Origin: Azonexus sp.
GTDB taxonomy: Bacteria > Pseudomonadota > Gammaproteobacteria > Burkholderiales > Rhodocyclaceae
Assembly (NCBI GenBank): GCA_030696345.1
Contig: JAUYSK010000022.1
Location: 1 to 64,000 of the forward strand
Direction of reading: 5' to 3'
Length of the DNA: 64,000 nt
Part shown: positions 29,692 through 40,419 of the stretch, one piece after another
Position numbering within the stretch: the stretch's first letter is position 1
How the letters are laid out: each line of letters begins with the position of its first letter
Notes under the pieces: generated by a model
What the model saw: only the letters and a program-made list of their open reading frames with translations
What the model was told of the DNA's origin: nothing
Database searches by the model: none
Position numbers and translations under genes: made by a program

Positions 29692-31068
29692 TTAAAACGG
29701 CAATTGAATCCCCGGCCAGACGCCATTCATGGCCTGACGGAAGTCGGCCTGGATGCGCTCCAGCGCAGCGGTATTGTCGGCTTCGAAGCGCAGCACCACA
29801 ACCGGGGTCGTGTTTGAGGGGCGGGCCAGCCCGAAACCATCAGCGTATTCTACGCGCACGCCATCAATGGTGATGATTTCCACGGCGCCGTCGAATTTGC
29901 CTTCGGCTTTTAGTTGGTCGATCAAGGTGAAGGGCTCGCCCTCGGCCATCTTGATGTTCAGTTCCGGGGTCGACGGTGAATTCGGCAGGTTTTTCAGCAC
30001 CGGATTGGCGTCAGCCGAACGCGACAGGATTTCGAGCAGGCGAGCGCCCGTGTAAAGACCGTCATCGAAACCATACCAGCGCTCCTTGAAGAAACAGTGA
30101 CCGGACATTTCACCGGCGAGCGGCGCGCCGGTTTCCTTCAGCTTGGCCTTGACCAGCGCGTGGCCGGTATTCCACATCAGCGGTACGCCGCCATGTTGCC
30201 GAATCCACGGGGCGAGGCGGCGGGTGCATTTGACATCATAAATAATGGTGCCGCCGGGTACGCGTGACAGGACGTCGGCCGCGAACAACATCAGCTGGCG
30301 ATCCGGGAAGATGATTTCGCCATCCTTGGTGACAACGCCGAGACGGTCACCGTCGCCGTCGAAGGCGATACCGATTTCGGCGTCGGTTTCCTTGAGCGCC
30401 TTGATCACATCGGCGAGGTTTTCCGGCTTGGAAGGGTCCGGGTGATGGTTGGGGAAGTGGCCGTCGACTTCGCAGAACAGCGGCACGATTTCGCAGCCAA
30501 GGCGTTTGAAGAGTTCCGGTGCAATGGCGCCGGCGACGCCGTTGCCGCAATCCATGACGATCTTCATCGGGCGGGCCAGCTTGACGTCGCCAACGATCCG
30601 CTCGACATAGGCCGGCAGAACATCAGCCACGCGCCGCTCGCCCTTGCCGTGCCTGAGATTGCCGGATTCGGCGCGGCGCTTGATCTCCTGGATTGCGTCG
30701 AGGGCCAGCGTTGTGCCGCCGATGACCATCTTCAGGCCGTTGTAGTCCGGCGGGTTGTGGCTGCCGGTGACTGATACGCAGGAATGGCAGCCTAGTTCGT
30801 AGGCGGCGAAGTAGGTGACCGGCGTCGGCACACAGCCGACATCGATGGCATCGACCCCGGCGGCACAGATGCCGTCGATCAGGGCACCGGCCAGTTCGGG
30901 GCCGGAAAGGCGGCCGTCGCGACCAACAGCAATGGCTGTCTGGCCTTTTTCGGCGGCAACCGAACCGAGGGCATGACCGATCTGGCGAACGACATCGGCC
31001 GTCAGCGATTTATTGACAATGCCGCGAATGTCGTAGGCCTTGAAGATTTCAGCAGGAAGTTGGCTCAT
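29692..31068 (-). CDS. algC: Phosphomannomutase/phosphoglucomutase
   Basis: 458 residues, four-domain alpha-D-phosphohexomutase. Phosphoserine loop SVTGSHNPPDYNG (about 100), metal loop FDGDGDRLG (about 240), sugar-binding GEMSGHCFF and phosphate-binding C-terminal SNTTPVVVLRFE. Interconverts mannose- or glucose-6-P and 1-P for LPS and exopolysaccharide precursors. Lies in a leftward run with yheT and waaF, consistent with envelope sugar supply. algC versus manB cannot be decided. Confidence 0.92.
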   Translation of the reverse strand: MSQLPAEIFKAYDIRGIVNKSLTADVVRQIGHALGSVAAEKGQTAIAVGRDGRLSGPELAGALIDGICAAGVDAIDVGCVPTPVTYFAAYELGCHSCVSVTGSHNPPDYNGLKMVIGGTTLALDAIQEIKRRAESGNLRHGKGERRVADVLPAYVERIVGDVKLARPMKIVMDCGNGVAGAIAPELFKRLGCEIVPLFCEVDGHFPNHHPDPSKPENLADVIKALKETDAEIGIAFDGDGDRLGVVTKDGEIIFPDRQLMLFAADVLSRVPGGTIIYDVKCTRRLAPWIRQHGGVPLMWNTGHALVKAKLKETGAPLAGEMSGHCFFKERWYGFDDGLYTGARLLEILSRSADANPVLKNLPNSPSTPELNIKMAEGEPFTLIDQLKAEGKFDGAVEIITIDGVRVEYADGFGLARPSNTTPVVVLRFEADNTAALERIQADFRQAMNGVWPGIQLPF

Positions 31069-31077
31069 GGCTGCCTT

Positions 31078-32034
31078 TTATGACGTTTCTGAAACGAAGA
31101 AGTGTATGAGCCTTTGCGGCAGCCAGTCCAGATTTCCCGGGAAGGCGCCGCTGACAAAGCCGACGTGTCCGCCACCCGCTGGCTGTTCGAGACGAACCAG
31201 CGGGCTGACCTCTGCCGCGCCAGGCAGATGGGCGGCTGGCAAAAAGGGGTCATTTTTCGGGTTGACCGCAAGGGTCGGCACGGCAATCGATTTCAGCCAG
31301 GGCTTGGCTGAGGCGCGCCGCCAGTAATCGTCAGCGCCGGCAAAGCCATGAATCGGCGCGGTGACGGCGTCGTCGAACTGGTAGAGATTGATCGCCTGCT
31401 GCATGCGGGCTTCGTCGAACAGATCCGGGAACTTGGCGAGGCGGGCCGCCGAAACAGCTTTCAGGGTGTTCAGAAAATGCTGCGTATAGACCCGGTTGAA
31501 GCCGCGCGCCAGGTGGTGGCCGCAGGCGGCGAGGTCGAGCGGGGCGCACATGGCGACCACGCCGGTGACCAGCTCGGAGGCTGCCGGCCCACGTTCGCCG
31601 GCCCATTTGAGCAGGGCATTGCCACCGAGCGAGACGCCGGCAGCATGCAGTTTTCGTTGCCCGTTGGCGGCGTGCAGGCGGCGCAGGATCCAGTCGATTT
31701 CATCCGAGTCGCCCGAATGGTAGGCACGGGGGCGGCGATTCAGTTCACCGGAGCAGCCGCGAAAGTGTGGCAAAGCCAGACGCCAGCCAGCCTTCTTGCA
31801 GGCGTGCGCCGTCGACAGCGCGTAGTGGCTGCGGGCGCTGCCTTCGAGGCCGTGGAAAAGCACGAGTAAGGGGGCGTTCGGTGCGCCGTCGAGATGGTCG
31901 ACATCGATGAAGTCGCCATCCGGTGTTTCCCAGCGCTCGCGCCGCAATTTGAGCGGGCGGGGCTTGATCAGCAGCGGCCAGAGAGTTTGTGCCTGGCCGC
32001 CGGGTAGCCAGAGCGGGGCCAGGTAAGGCTTCAA
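31078..32034 (-). CDS. yheT: YheT-family alpha/beta hydrolase
   Basis: 318 residues. Starts KPYLAPLWLPGGQAQTLWP as in YheT; LFHGLEGSARSHY, nucleophile elbow GVSLGGNALLKW, catalytic Asp in NPKNDPFLP and a C-terminal GGHVGFVSG histidine. Hydrolase with a probable carboxylesterase or lipase-like substrate that has not been established. Overlaps the next gene upstream by 4 bp. Confidence 0.88.
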   Translation of the reverse strand: MKPYLAPLWLPGGQAQTLWPLLIKPRPLKLRRERWETPDGDFIDVDHLDGAPNAPLLVLFHGLEGSARSHYALSTAHACKKAGWRLALPHFRGCSGELNRRPRAYHSGDSDEIDWILRRLHAANGQRKLHAAGVSLGGNALLKWAGERGPAASELVTGVVAMCAPLDLAACGHHLARGFNRVYTQHFLNTLKAVSAARLAKFPDLFDEARMQQAINLYQFDDAVTAPIHGFAGADDYWRRASAKPWLKSIAVPTLAVNPKNDPFLPAAHLPGAAEVSPLVRLEQPAGGGHVGFVSGAFPGNLDWLPQRLIHFFVSETS

Positions 32035-32462
32035 TGCAGCGTGTGCGGAATGGAGTCGGCCATGGCCTGATGGCCATCATCAGCTGCCGAGGCGTGGCGG
32101 CTGACCATCCGCCAGCCGTGGGCGCCGCGCGCGTAGACGTGGGTGACGTGCAGCGGGCCGTGCGGATTGGGATCGTCGCCGACGAAAAGCGTTTCAGTCA
32201 GGTGATGAATGGCCAGCACCGAACCTTGCCAGTGGGCAACGGTTTCGGCCTGAACGCGAATCTTGGCGCTGGTGAAAATGCCGCGCCAGCTTTCGCGTAT
32301 CGGCACGATGCCGGTCAGGCGAACGCCGGTCGGATGGACGCAGAGCGTTTCTTCGTCTTCCGACCAGAGCTGGATCAGCAGATCGGCGTCACCTTTGACG
32401 ATGAAATCGTAAAAGGCGTGTTCGACTTCTTCGGGGGAGGCAAAGGTGTTGGTTTGACTCAT
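32031..32462 (-). CDS. SnoaL/NTF2-like fold protein
   Basis: 143 residues from ATG 32462, which overlaps the waaF stop (ATGA). NTF2-like cone: ASPEEVEHAFYDFIVKGDADLL, SEDEETLCVHPTGVRLTG, VLAIHHLTETLF, THVYARGAHGWRMVSRHAS. These SnoaL_3-type proteins are common but mostly uncharacterised. Coupled between waaF and yheT; no function can be assigned. Confidence 0.75.
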   Translation of the reverse strand: MSQTNTFASPEEVEHAFYDFIVKGDADLLIQLWSEDEETLCVHPTGVRLTGIVPIRESWRGIFTSAKIRVQAETVAHWQGSVLAIHHLTETLFVGDDPNPHGPLHVTHVYARGAHGWRMVSRHASAADDGHQAMADSIPHTLH

Positions 32463-33469
32463 CGGGTCATCCGTTTCAGGGAGGCTTCCAGTACGTGTTC
32501 CGGCGCGAGTTTGTTCAGGCAGTCGAGATGGCCGAGCGGGCATTCGCGCTTGAAGCAGGGGCTGCAATGCAATTTCAGGCTGAGGATCTCGGCACGGTCC
32601 GAAAGTGGCGGCGTGAAGCCCGGGGACGACGAACCGTAAAGCGCCACGATGGGCCGGTCGAGCGCGGCAGCGACGTGCATCAGACCGGAATCGTTGCAGA
32701 CGACGAGGTCGGTGATGGCCAGCAGATCGACGGCCTGCGCCAGCGAGGTGGCGCCACACAGGTTGCGGCAGAGACCGGGGGCGAGTTGCGAGATTTCCTC
32801 GGCGACGGCGTGATCCTTGGGCGAGCCGAACAGCCAGATGGCGCAGCCCTGTTCGGCCAGCTTCTTTGCCAGCGTGGCGAAGTGGCGGGCCGGCCAGCGT
32901 TTGGCCGGGCCGTACTCGGCACCGGGACAGAAAGCGACAATGCGGGCTGGGCGTTCAAGGCCAAGCTCAGCCAGCGTTTTTTGCTGGTCTGCTGCGGTGG
33001 ACCGTATTTTTGGGTGAAAAATGGGCTTCGGCAACGCCGCGCCGGGGGCTTCGGCCAATTGGGAGAAGCGTTCGACCATCAGCGGCAGGGCGGCCTTGTC
33101 CAGCGTGTGGCGGACATTGATCAGGCCGTAGCGCGATTCGCCGGTAAACCCGACACGTCGCGGGATGCCGGCCATGAATGGAATCAGCGCCGATTTCAGC
33201 GAATTGGGCAGGACATAAACCGCATCGTAGCCGCGTGCAGCCAGTTGTCGCGCCAGGCGCCAGCGGGGCTTGATCGAAAGCTGGCCGTGGCCGAACGGGC
33301 TGTCGATGACTTCACTGATTTCGGCCATGCGCTGCAGGACCGGGGCAACCCAGTTGGGCGTCAGGGCATCAAGTTGCAGACCCGGATGTTTGGCATGCAG
33401 CCGGGCAAACAGCGGCTGCGCCATGATGGTGTCGCCGATCCAGGAGGGGGCGACGATGAGAGCCTTCAT
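32459..33469 (-). CDS. waaF: ADP-heptose:LPS heptosyltransferase II
   Basis: 336 residues, GT9 family: MKALIVAPSWIGDTIMAQPLF at the N-terminus, CPGAEYGPAKRWPARHFA in the ADP-heptose site, CNDSGLMHVAAALDRPIVALYGSSSP and the C-terminal CSPCFKRECPLGHLDCL, all typical of WaaF. Adds the second heptose to the LPS inner core. First gene of the waaF-NTF2-yheT run. Confidence 0.93.
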   Translation of the reverse strand: MKALIVAPSWIGDTIMAQPLFARLHAKHPGLQLDALTPNWVAPVLQRMAEISEVIDSPFGHGQLSIKPRWRLARQLAARGYDAVYVLPNSLKSALIPFMAGIPRRVGFTGESRYGLINVRHTLDKAALPLMVERFSQLAEAPGAALPKPIFHPKIRSTAADQQKTLAELGLERPARIVAFCPGAEYGPAKRWPARHFATLAKKLAEQGCAIWLFGSPKDHAVAEEISQLAPGLCRNLCGATSLAQAVDLLAITDLVVCNDSGLMHVAAALDRPIVALYGSSSPGFTPPLSDRAEILSLKLHCSPCFKRECPLGHLDCLNKLAPEHVLEASLKRMTR

Positions 33470-33482
33470 TGGAGGATCGAGT

Positions 33483-33553
33483 TATCAGGGTCCGGGATCG
33501 AGTGGTCAAAAGCAGGCTGAGGCTTACTCGATCCTGGATCCTTGATCCTGATA
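33483..33553. repeat. Imperfect inverted repeat upstream of waaF
   Basis: Left arm 33483-33503 and right arm 33526-33553 share ACTCGATCC and CCTGATA as inverted copies; the right arm also holds extra GATCC/GATCCTTGATCC units. It fills the gap between waaF and the zinc-finger gene. It could be a terminator-like hairpin or a degenerate dispersed repeat; there is no T run. Confidence 0.55.
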
Positions 33554-33557
33554 GCTA

Positions 33558-33746
33558 TCAGTGATGCCCTTTGGGCGCTTCGCCCTTGAAGACGTATTTG
33601 GCGCTGCAGTACGGGCAGGTCACTTCGCCGGTCTTCAAGACGTCGAGGAAGACGCGCGGGTGCAAGCCACGAAGGTTGGAGCCGGGCTGCGGGCAGTGCA
33701 GCGGCAGATCGTGGGCGGTGAGTTCAATGGTTTTGTTGTCGGACAT
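33558..33746 (-). CDS. Zinc-finger (zf-CHCC) domain protein
   Basis: 62 residues. C-x-n-H-x-n-C-x2-C arrangement (LPLHCPQPGS, LHPRVFLDV, VTCPYCSAKYVF), the zf-CHCC family related to the mitochondrial complex I subunit NDUFS6. Function in bacteria unknown. 15 bp downstream of ilvE, so probably cotranscribed with it. Confidence 0.85.
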   Translation of the reverse strand: MSDNKTIELTAHDLPLHCPQPGSNLRGLHPRVFLDVLKTGEVTCPYCSAKYVFKGEAPKGHH

Positions 33747-33761
33747 CGTTTTCTCCCTGAA

Positions 33762-34682
33762 TCAGACGCTGGCCAGCCAGTCGGTATGGGCGGCAGAGCG
33801 GCCATAGACCACGTCGAAATATTTTTCCTGCAGCGCCTTGGTGATCGGGCCGCGGTGACCGGCGCCGATCTGACGGTTGTCGAGTTCGCGGATCGGCGTC
33901 ACTTCGGCGGCAGTGCCGGTAAAGAAGGCTTCGTCGGCGCAATAGGCTTCGTCGCGGGTGATGCGCTTTTCGATGACTTCAATGCCCAGTTCGCCGGCCA
34001 GCTGGATGATGGTGGCGCGGGTAATGCCTTCGAGGCAGGCCGTCAGGTCCGGCGTGTACAGCTTGCCGTGCTTGACGATGAAGATGTTCTCGCCGGCGCC
34101 TTCGCAGACATAACCTTCCGGATCAAGCAGCAGGGCTTCGTCGTAGCCGTCGGTCGTCACCTCGTTGTTGGCGAGGATGGAATTCATGTAGTTGCCGGAA
34201 GACTTGGCGCGCACCATCGTGATATTCACGTGATGACGGGTAAAGGAGGAGGTCTTGATGCGGATGCCGCGCTCCATGCCTTCTTCGCCAAGGTAGGCGC
34301 CCCAGGGCCAGGCGGCGATGATGACATGCACCTTGGCGCCCTTCGGCGAGACGCCCATTTTTTCCGAGCCGTAAAAGGCGAGCGGACGCAGGTAGCCGGA
34401 TTCAAGCTTGTTGGCGCGGATGACTTCCTTGTGGGCTTCGTTCAGCGTTTCGGCGTCGAAGGGCATGGCCATCTGGAAGATGTGGGCCGAACGCATCAGG
34501 CGGTCGGTGTGTTCCTTCAGACGGAAAATCGCGGTGCCGCGCTCGGTCTTGTAGGCGCGGATGCCCTCGAATACCGCCATGCCGTAATGCAGCGAGTGGG
34601 TAAGGACGTGGGTGGTGGCTTCGCGCCATGGCACCAGCTTGCCGTCTTGCCAAATAAAGCCGTCGCGATCCGACATGGACAT
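33762..34682 (-). CDS. ilvE: Branched-chain amino acid aminotransferase
   Basis: 306 residues, fold-type IV PLP enzyme. LTHSLHYGMAVFEGIRAYKTE, PLP lysine in VRAKSSGNYMNS, and EGYVCEGAGENIFIV, GITRATI and DEAFFTGTAAEVTPI. Last step of Ile, Leu and Val synthesis. Divergent from nudJ with 89 bp between. Confidence 0.95.
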   Translation of the reverse strand: MSMSDRDGFIWQDGKLVPWREATTHVLTHSLHYGMAVFEGIRAYKTERGTAIFRLKEHTDRLMRSAHIFQMAMPFDAETLNEAHKEVIRANKLESGYLRPLAFYGSEKMGVSPKGAKVHVIIAAWPWGAYLGEEGMERGIRIKTSSFTRHHVNITMVRAKSSGNYMNSILANNEVTTDGYDEALLLDPEGYVCEGAGENIFIVKHGKLYTPDLTACLEGITRATIIQLAGELGIEVIEKRITRDEAYCADEAFFTGTAAEVTPIRELDNRQIGAGHRGPITKALQEKYFDVVYGRSAAHTDWLASV

Positions 34683-34771
34683 GTTCGATTCTCCGTGTTG
34701 CGCCTGTAAAAGCCCACAATTCTAGCCGAAATCAGCGGGTAAAATAACGCTTTTGCCGATTGAGCCTGTGC

Positions 34772-35218
34772 ATGATCTGGAAACCCAATGTGACCGTGGC
34801 TGCTGTTGTTCAGCGCGACGGAAAGTTCCTGCTGGTCGAGGAAGAAACCGAGGCTGGCCTGGCCTTCAATCAGCCGGCCGGACATCTTGAAGAAGGCGAA
34901 TCGCTGGTCGATGCCGTCATTCGCGAGGCGCTGGAAGAAACCGCCTACCACTTCAAGCCGACGCATCTGATCGGTATCTACAACTGGAAACATCCGGGCA
35001 AGGATGTGACCTATCTGCGCTTTGCATTTGGTGGCGAATTGCGTGGCTTTGAGGCCGAGCGCAAGCTGGACGACGGCATCATCGCCGCCCGCTGGCTGAC
35101 GCTGGATGAAGTCAAGGCAACGCAGGGTCGGCATCGCAGCCCGCTGATTCTGCGCTGCATCGAGGATCATCTCGCCGGCAAATCCTGGCCGCTCGACCTG
35201 CTGGTGCATTACGTCTGA
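34772..35218 (+). CDS. nudJ: Nudix phosphatase NudJ
   Basis: 148 residues from ATG 34772: MIWKPNVTVAAVVQRDGKFL. Complete Nudix box (GHLEEGE ... REALEETAYHF). NudJ in E. coli is a thiamin (pyro)phosphate and nucleoside di/triphosphatase encoded next to mnmA; here mnmA lies one gene further, with an extra gene between. The stop overlaps the next start by one base. Confidence 0.85.
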   Translation: MIWKPNVTVAAVVQRDGKFLLVEEETEAGLAFNQPAGHLEEGESLVDAVIREALEETAYHFKPTHLIGIYNWKHPGKDVTYLRFAFGGELRGFEAERKLDDGIIAARWLTLDEVKATQGRHRSPLILRCIEDHLAGKSWPLDLLVHYV

Positions 35219-35772
35219 TGCGTTGCTGGCTGCTTGTCTTGTGTAGTTTGCTCGCAGCCTCGGCCTGGGCCGATGAGCGCGTGCCGATCTGCCATGGTTA
35301 TGGCTGTCTGGTGCAGGAACAGATTCTCTACAGTGATGCCAGGCTGGCTGAAGTCGGCCATATGTTGAATGCTGCGGTTAACGCCGCAGAAGAACGAAAA
35401 TCAATCGCCGAAGTGATCGGCCAGCTTTACGCCTGGGGCGGCGAGCAGTCGGACATCAGGAACGATCGTGGTGGCAATTATGCCGACGCCGGCATCCCCG
35501 GCATGATGGACTGCATCGATCACTCGACCTCGACAACGCGCCTGCTGGCCATGCTCGAAGGGCGTGGTTACTTGCGCTGGCACCGGGTGCTGGGGCCGGA
35601 GCCCCGATATTTCGCTTTCGTGATCGTCAATCATTACACGGCGGTAATTGAAGAGAAAATGGACGGTGAGGCAGCACGCTTCGCCGTCGATAGCTGGTTT
35701 GTCGATAATGGCCAGCCGGCGGTGATCCTGCCGCTGGTGGAATGGAAGAAGGGGGCTGGGCCCGATGTCTGA
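35218..35772 (+). CDS. Exported protein of unknown function, possible transglutaminase-like fold
   Basis: 184 residues: signal peptide [19 protein letters not shown], then [71 protein letters not shown] and [15 protein letters not shown]99 at the N-terminus of a helix, H139 in a beta strand and D158 in the next strand are in the order and spacing of a transglutaminase-like (BTLCP) cysteine-peptidase triad. This is my own reading, not a database hit. Coupled between nudJ and mnmA by one-base and 8-bp overlaps. Confidence 0.6.
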   Translation: MRCWLLVLCSLLAASAWADERVPICHGYGCLVQEQILYSDARLAEVGHMLNAAVNAAEERKSIAEVIGQLYAWGGEQSDIRNDRGGNYADAGIPGMMDCIDHSTSTTRLLAMLEGRGYLRWHRVLGPEPRYFAFVIVNHYTAVIEEKMDGEAARFAVDSWFVDNGQPAVILPLVEWKKGAGPDV

Positions 35773-36862
35773 AAAAACTGTGGTGGTCGGTTTGTCCGGT
35801 GGCGTTGATTCCTCCGTGGCGGCTTTGTTGTTGAAGCAGCAGGGCTGGAAGGTGATCGGCCTGTTCATGAAGAACTGGGAAGACGACGATACCGAGGAAT
35901 ACTGCTCGTCGCGCCAGGATCTGATCGACGTAATGAGCGTCGCCGACAGCATTGGCATCGACGTCGAGGTGGTCAATTTCGCCGCCGAATACCGCGAGCG
36001 CGTCTTTGCCGAATTCCTGCGCGAATACCAGGCCGGGCGGACGCCGAACCCGGACATCCTGTGCAATTCCGAAATCAAGTTCAAGGCTTTCCTCGACCAC
36101 GCCATGGCTTTGGGGGCGGACAAGATCGCCACCGGCCACTACGCTGGTGTGCGCGAATTCAACGGCGAATTCCAGCTGCTCAAGGCCGAGGACGGCACCA
36201 AGGATCAGAGTTACTTTCTTTACCGGCTGAATCAGGCACAACTGTCGAAAACCTTGTTCCCGCTGGCCGACATCTACAAGCGCGAAGTGCGCAAGATTGC
36301 CGAAGCGGAAGGTCTGCACGTGGCCGGCAAGAAGGATTCGACCGGCATCTGCTTCATCGGCGAACGACCGTTCAAGGATTTCCTCTCACGTTACCTGCCG
36401 CCAAAGAAGGGTGAAATCCGCCGTCTCGATGATGGCAAGGTGATGGGCGAGCACGATGGCCTGATGTTCCACACCATGGGCCAGCGCAAGGGCTTGCACA
36501 TTGGCGGCATCAAGGAAAAAGGTCAGGCCGGTGGCGGTGACCACGATGCCTGGTTTGTGGTCAGCAAGGACATGGACAAGAACGTGCTCTACGTCGTTCA
36601 GGGCCACGATCATCCGGCCTTGCTGCGCGATGATTTGGTGGCCGAACAGCTTTCCTGGGTTTCCAGTCAGGCACCACATACGCACTGGGTTTATACCGCC
36701 AAGCCGCGCTACCGGACGGCCGATCAGCCGTGTGAGGTTGAGCATGTCGACGGCGAAAGCTGCAAAATCAATTTTGCCGAGCCGCAGTGGGCGCTCACGC
36801 CGGGGCAGTCGGTAGTGCTCTACGAAAGCCGGGTCTGTCTGGGTGGCGGGGTAATCCGCTAG
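35765..36862 (+). CDS. mnmA: tRNA-specific 2-thiouridylase MnmA
   Basis: 365 residues. N-terminal PP-loop [14 protein letters not shown], catalytic cysteines in [13 protein letters not shown] and [28 protein letters not shown] and a C-terminal beta barrel. Thiolates U34 of the tRNAs for Lys, Glu and Gln. The TAG stop overlaps the stop of the convergent HD-GYP gene at a CTAG palindrome. Confidence 0.96.
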   Translation: MSEKTVVVGLSGGVDSSVAALLLKQQGWKVIGLFMKNWEDDDTEEYCSSRQDLIDVMSVADSIGIDVEVVNFAAEYRERVFAEFLREYQAGRTPNPDILCNSEIKFKAFLDHAMALGADKIATGHYAGVREFNGEFQLLKAEDGTKDQSYFLYRLNQAQLSKTLFPLADIYKREVRKIAEAEGLHVAGKKDSTGICFIGERPFKDFLSRYLPPKKGEIRRLDDGKVMGEHDGLMFHTMGQRKGLHIGGIKEKGQAGGGDHDAWFVVSKDMDKNVLYVVQGHDHPALLRDDLVAEQLSWVSSQAPHTHWVYTAKPRYRTADQPCEVEHVDGESCKINFAEPQWALTPGQSVVLYESRVCLGGGVIR

Positions 36863-37446
36863 GGGAAGGCAGTTTCGCCGGTGCGCTGATCCGATTTTTC
36901 GATCACGGTACAGAAGGCGTGCAGAAGGTCGGGGTCATGCTTGACGCCACCTTCACTGACCAGAATGTCCATGACGGCATCGTGCTTGCGGGCCTGATGG
37001 TAGGGGCGGCTTTCCGCCATGGCATCATAGTTGTCGGTCAGCGAAATGATCCGCGAGAAGAGCGGAATAGACGTGCCCTTGAGACCGTCGGGGTAGCCGG
37101 AACCGTCGAAATTCTCATGATGATGGCGGACGATGCGGGCAAGGTCGGCGCAGTGGTCTTCGCCGATGGACAAAATGATGCGTTCGCCGATCAGCGGGTG
37201 CTGTTTCATGCATTCCCATTCGGTCGCCTCGAATGGCGCCGGCTTGCGCAGGACGCTGTCAGGAATCCCGATTTTGCCGATGTCGTGAAACCGGGCGCCT
37301 AGCGCCAGCAGCTTCAGTTCCCGCTCCGAGAGATCAATGTGGGCACCGAGTTCGGCAGCGAGCTTGACGACGCGCTCGGAGTGCATGCGGGTATGGGAAT
37401 CACGCTCACCGAGGGCGACGGTCAGTGAGCGAGCGATATTTTCCAT
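36859..37446 (-). CDS. HD-GYP domain protein (probable c-di-GMP phosphodiesterase)
   Basis: About 195 residues from ATG 37446 ([20 protein letters not shown]), chosen because TGAGGA lies 8-9 bp upstream; an in-frame start at 37509 is possible. HD pair in [13 protein letters not shown], then [15 protein letters not shown], the HD-GYP signature, and SLTDNYDAM. The set of metal ligands looks complete, so activity is likely. No sensor or receiver domain is attached. Confidence 0.88.
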   Translation of the reverse strand: MENIARSLTVALGERDSHTRMHSERVVKLAAELGAHIDLSERELKLLALGARFHDIGKIGIPDSVLRKPAPFEATEWECMKQHPLIGERIILSIGEDHCADLARIVRHHHENFDGSGYPDGLKGTSIPLFSRIISLTDNYDAMAESRPYHQARKHDAVMDILVSEGGVKHDPDLLHAFCTVIEKSDQRTGETAFP

Positions 37447-37601
37447 CTGAAATTCCTCAGGGATTGCCATCTGGACGGTGTTGCGGTGGCGGATTGATCT
37501 TGTCAACATTGACCTTCGCCCTGCTTAAGGGTTCATTTTAGGAGTCAGCAAAGACAAGGGCGCCCAAAGGCGCCCCGATTCACTGACGGAAAGCGAATTA
37601 C

Positions 37602-38210
37602 TCACTCTTTCGGCACCGTGTCCGCAAACGACGGGCGTTGCATCAGCTTGGCGTAGAGCTTGGCCAGGTTGGGATGACTGTCCTGCCAGTTGATCTCGGC
37701 GAAGCGGAAGCACAGATAGCCCAGCGCAGTACCGGTTGCGAGGTCGGCCATCGACAGGTGGGTGCCCATGCAGAAGGACTTTTCACCCAGTTGTTCGGAC
37801 ATGAACTCCAGGCTGCGGTTCACCTTGTCTTGCTGGCGGGCGATCCAGGCAGGGCTCTGTTCCTTCTTCGGGCGCTTTGCTTCCAGCAGCGCGTTGACCG
37901 CAGCATCGCAAAGGCCGTCGGCCAGCGCTTCCCAGCGCTTGACCTCGGTGCGTTCGCGGTTCGGGGCCGGGAAAAGTTTGCTGTTGGGAGTGACGTTGTC
38001 GATATATTCGACGATGACCCGGGAGTCAAACAACGGGGTGTCGTCATCCAGCACCAGCACGGGAATTTTCCCGAGCGGGTTGATGTTGGGCACCTTGCTG
38101 TCTTCCAGCCAGGGGGAATCAATCACGAAATCGTATTCGATCTTTTTTTCGGCCAGCACGATACGCACTTTTCGTACGAACGGGCTGGTATGGGAGCCGA
38201 TCAGCTTCAT
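37602..38210 (-). CDS. Glutathione S-transferase family protein
   Basis: 202 residues: N-terminal thioredoxin-like domain (MKLIGSHTSPFVRKVRIVLAE, NPLGKIPVLVLDD, LFDSRVIVEYID) and all-helical C-terminal domain (HLSMADLATGTALGYL). The S-P-F-V-R-K active-site segment has a serine and no cysteine at the usual place. Substrate unknown. Divergent from purB; a weak GC hairpin at 37558-37575 follows its stop. Confidence 0.9.
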   Translation of the reverse strand: MKLIGSHTSPFVRKVRIVLAEKKIEYDFVIDSPWLEDSKVPNINPLGKIPVLVLDDDTPLFDSRVIVEYIDNVTPNSKLFPAPNRERTEVKRWEALADGLCDAAVNALLEAKRPKKEQSPAWIARQQDKVNRSLEFMSEQLGEKSFCMGTHLSMADLATGTALGYLCFRFAEINWQDSHPNLAKLYAKLMQRPSFADTVPKE

Positions 38211-38275
38211 CGCGTGCTCTCTGATTTGGGGACCCCGATTATAGCGTATGGCACAGCGCTTCGTTGGGCGGGTAA

Positions 38276-39673
<1,398 letters not shown>

Positions 39674-39677
39674 CGCC

Positions 39678-39953
39678 ATGAAGTGCAGCAAGTGCCAGCA
39701 GGAAGTGCCGGCCGATGCCATCTACTGCCCGCATTGCACGGGTGACGGCAAGACCACGGATCAGGAGTTGATCCGTGGTGGCATACGTGGTGGCTTGATC
39801 GGGCTGTTTCTTGGCCTGCTGCCGATGTTGTGGCTGCTCTATCATTTTGGTGCCGAGCGCGGCATCAAGGCGATTGTCTTTGCCGTGCCGATCGCCACTT
39901 TCACTACCGGCCTGATCATTGGTCTGGTCAAAGCCAAACGGAACTGGAAATAA
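39678..39953 (+). CDS. Zinc-ribbon membrane protein
   Basis: 91 residues. N-terminal zinc ribbon (CSKCQQEVPADAIYCPHC) followed by two membrane helices (GLIGLFLGLLPMLWLLY and AIVFAVPIATFTTGLIIG). No named function. 4 bp after purB. Confidence 0.75.
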   Translation: MKCSKCQQEVPADAIYCPHCTGDGKTTDQELIRGGIRGGLIGLFLGLLPMLWLLYHFGAERGIKAIVFAVPIATFTTGLIIGLVKAKRNWK

Positions 39954-40271
39954 ATGTCTTTTGCTGAAAATCTGAAGAAACTGCCGGGAATTTCGCACCT
40001 TGCTGCGGTCAACCTGCTCGACAAGGATGAAACCATTGTCGCCACGATTGAAAACAAGCCGGGCAGCCAGGGATCGCTGTCGGTGTATAACCATCTGGCC
40101 CAGACCTACGGCTCGATCAACGCCGAAGCCGCCAAAAAAGGCCTGGAAATATTCGCTGAACACACCGAGGATGCCCGCCTGCATGCCGGCAAGCACCCAA
40201 ATATCGACCGCCTGATTGCGATTGAAGCCGGCCAGCCGGCCTTGCGCGTCAAGCACGTCTTTGCTGCCTGA
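39954..40271 (+). CDS. DUF2322-like protein
   Basis: 105 residues, soluble: FAENLKKLPGISHLAAVNLL, NKPGSQGSLSVYNHLA, AEHTEDARLHAGKHPNIDRL. I recall this pattern as the DUF2322 family of small proteobacterial proteins; no function has been assigned to that family as far as I know. Directly follows the zinc-ribbon gene. Confidence 0.7.
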   Translation: MSFAENLKKLPGISHLAAVNLLDKDETIVATIENKPGSQGSLSVYNHLAQTYGSINAEAAKKGLEIFAEHTEDARLHAGKHPNIDRLIAIEAGQPALRVKHVFAA

Positions 40272-40419
40272 CGAGGGCTTTTGACGGGGTAAAAAATTCC
40301 GGATGAAAAATGACTGAGTTGTCATATCCTGAAGCTATAATTTTCCTGGAATAAACTCGAACCTTCCACCGTATACCTCAGGCAAGCCTGCCTTTCCTCA
40401 CCAACAACGGAGAAAACCC

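Noticed and set aside
37558..37575. Terminator after the glutathione S-transferase gene
   Set aside because: There is a GC hairpin but no proper T run on the minus strand; mentioned only in the gene entry.
40313..40341. Possible sigma-70 promoter before cytochrome c' (TATAAT at 40336-40341)
   Set aside because: The -10 is perfect, but no -35 with acceptable spacing is seen (TTGTCA is only 11 bp away), so I did not list it as a feature.
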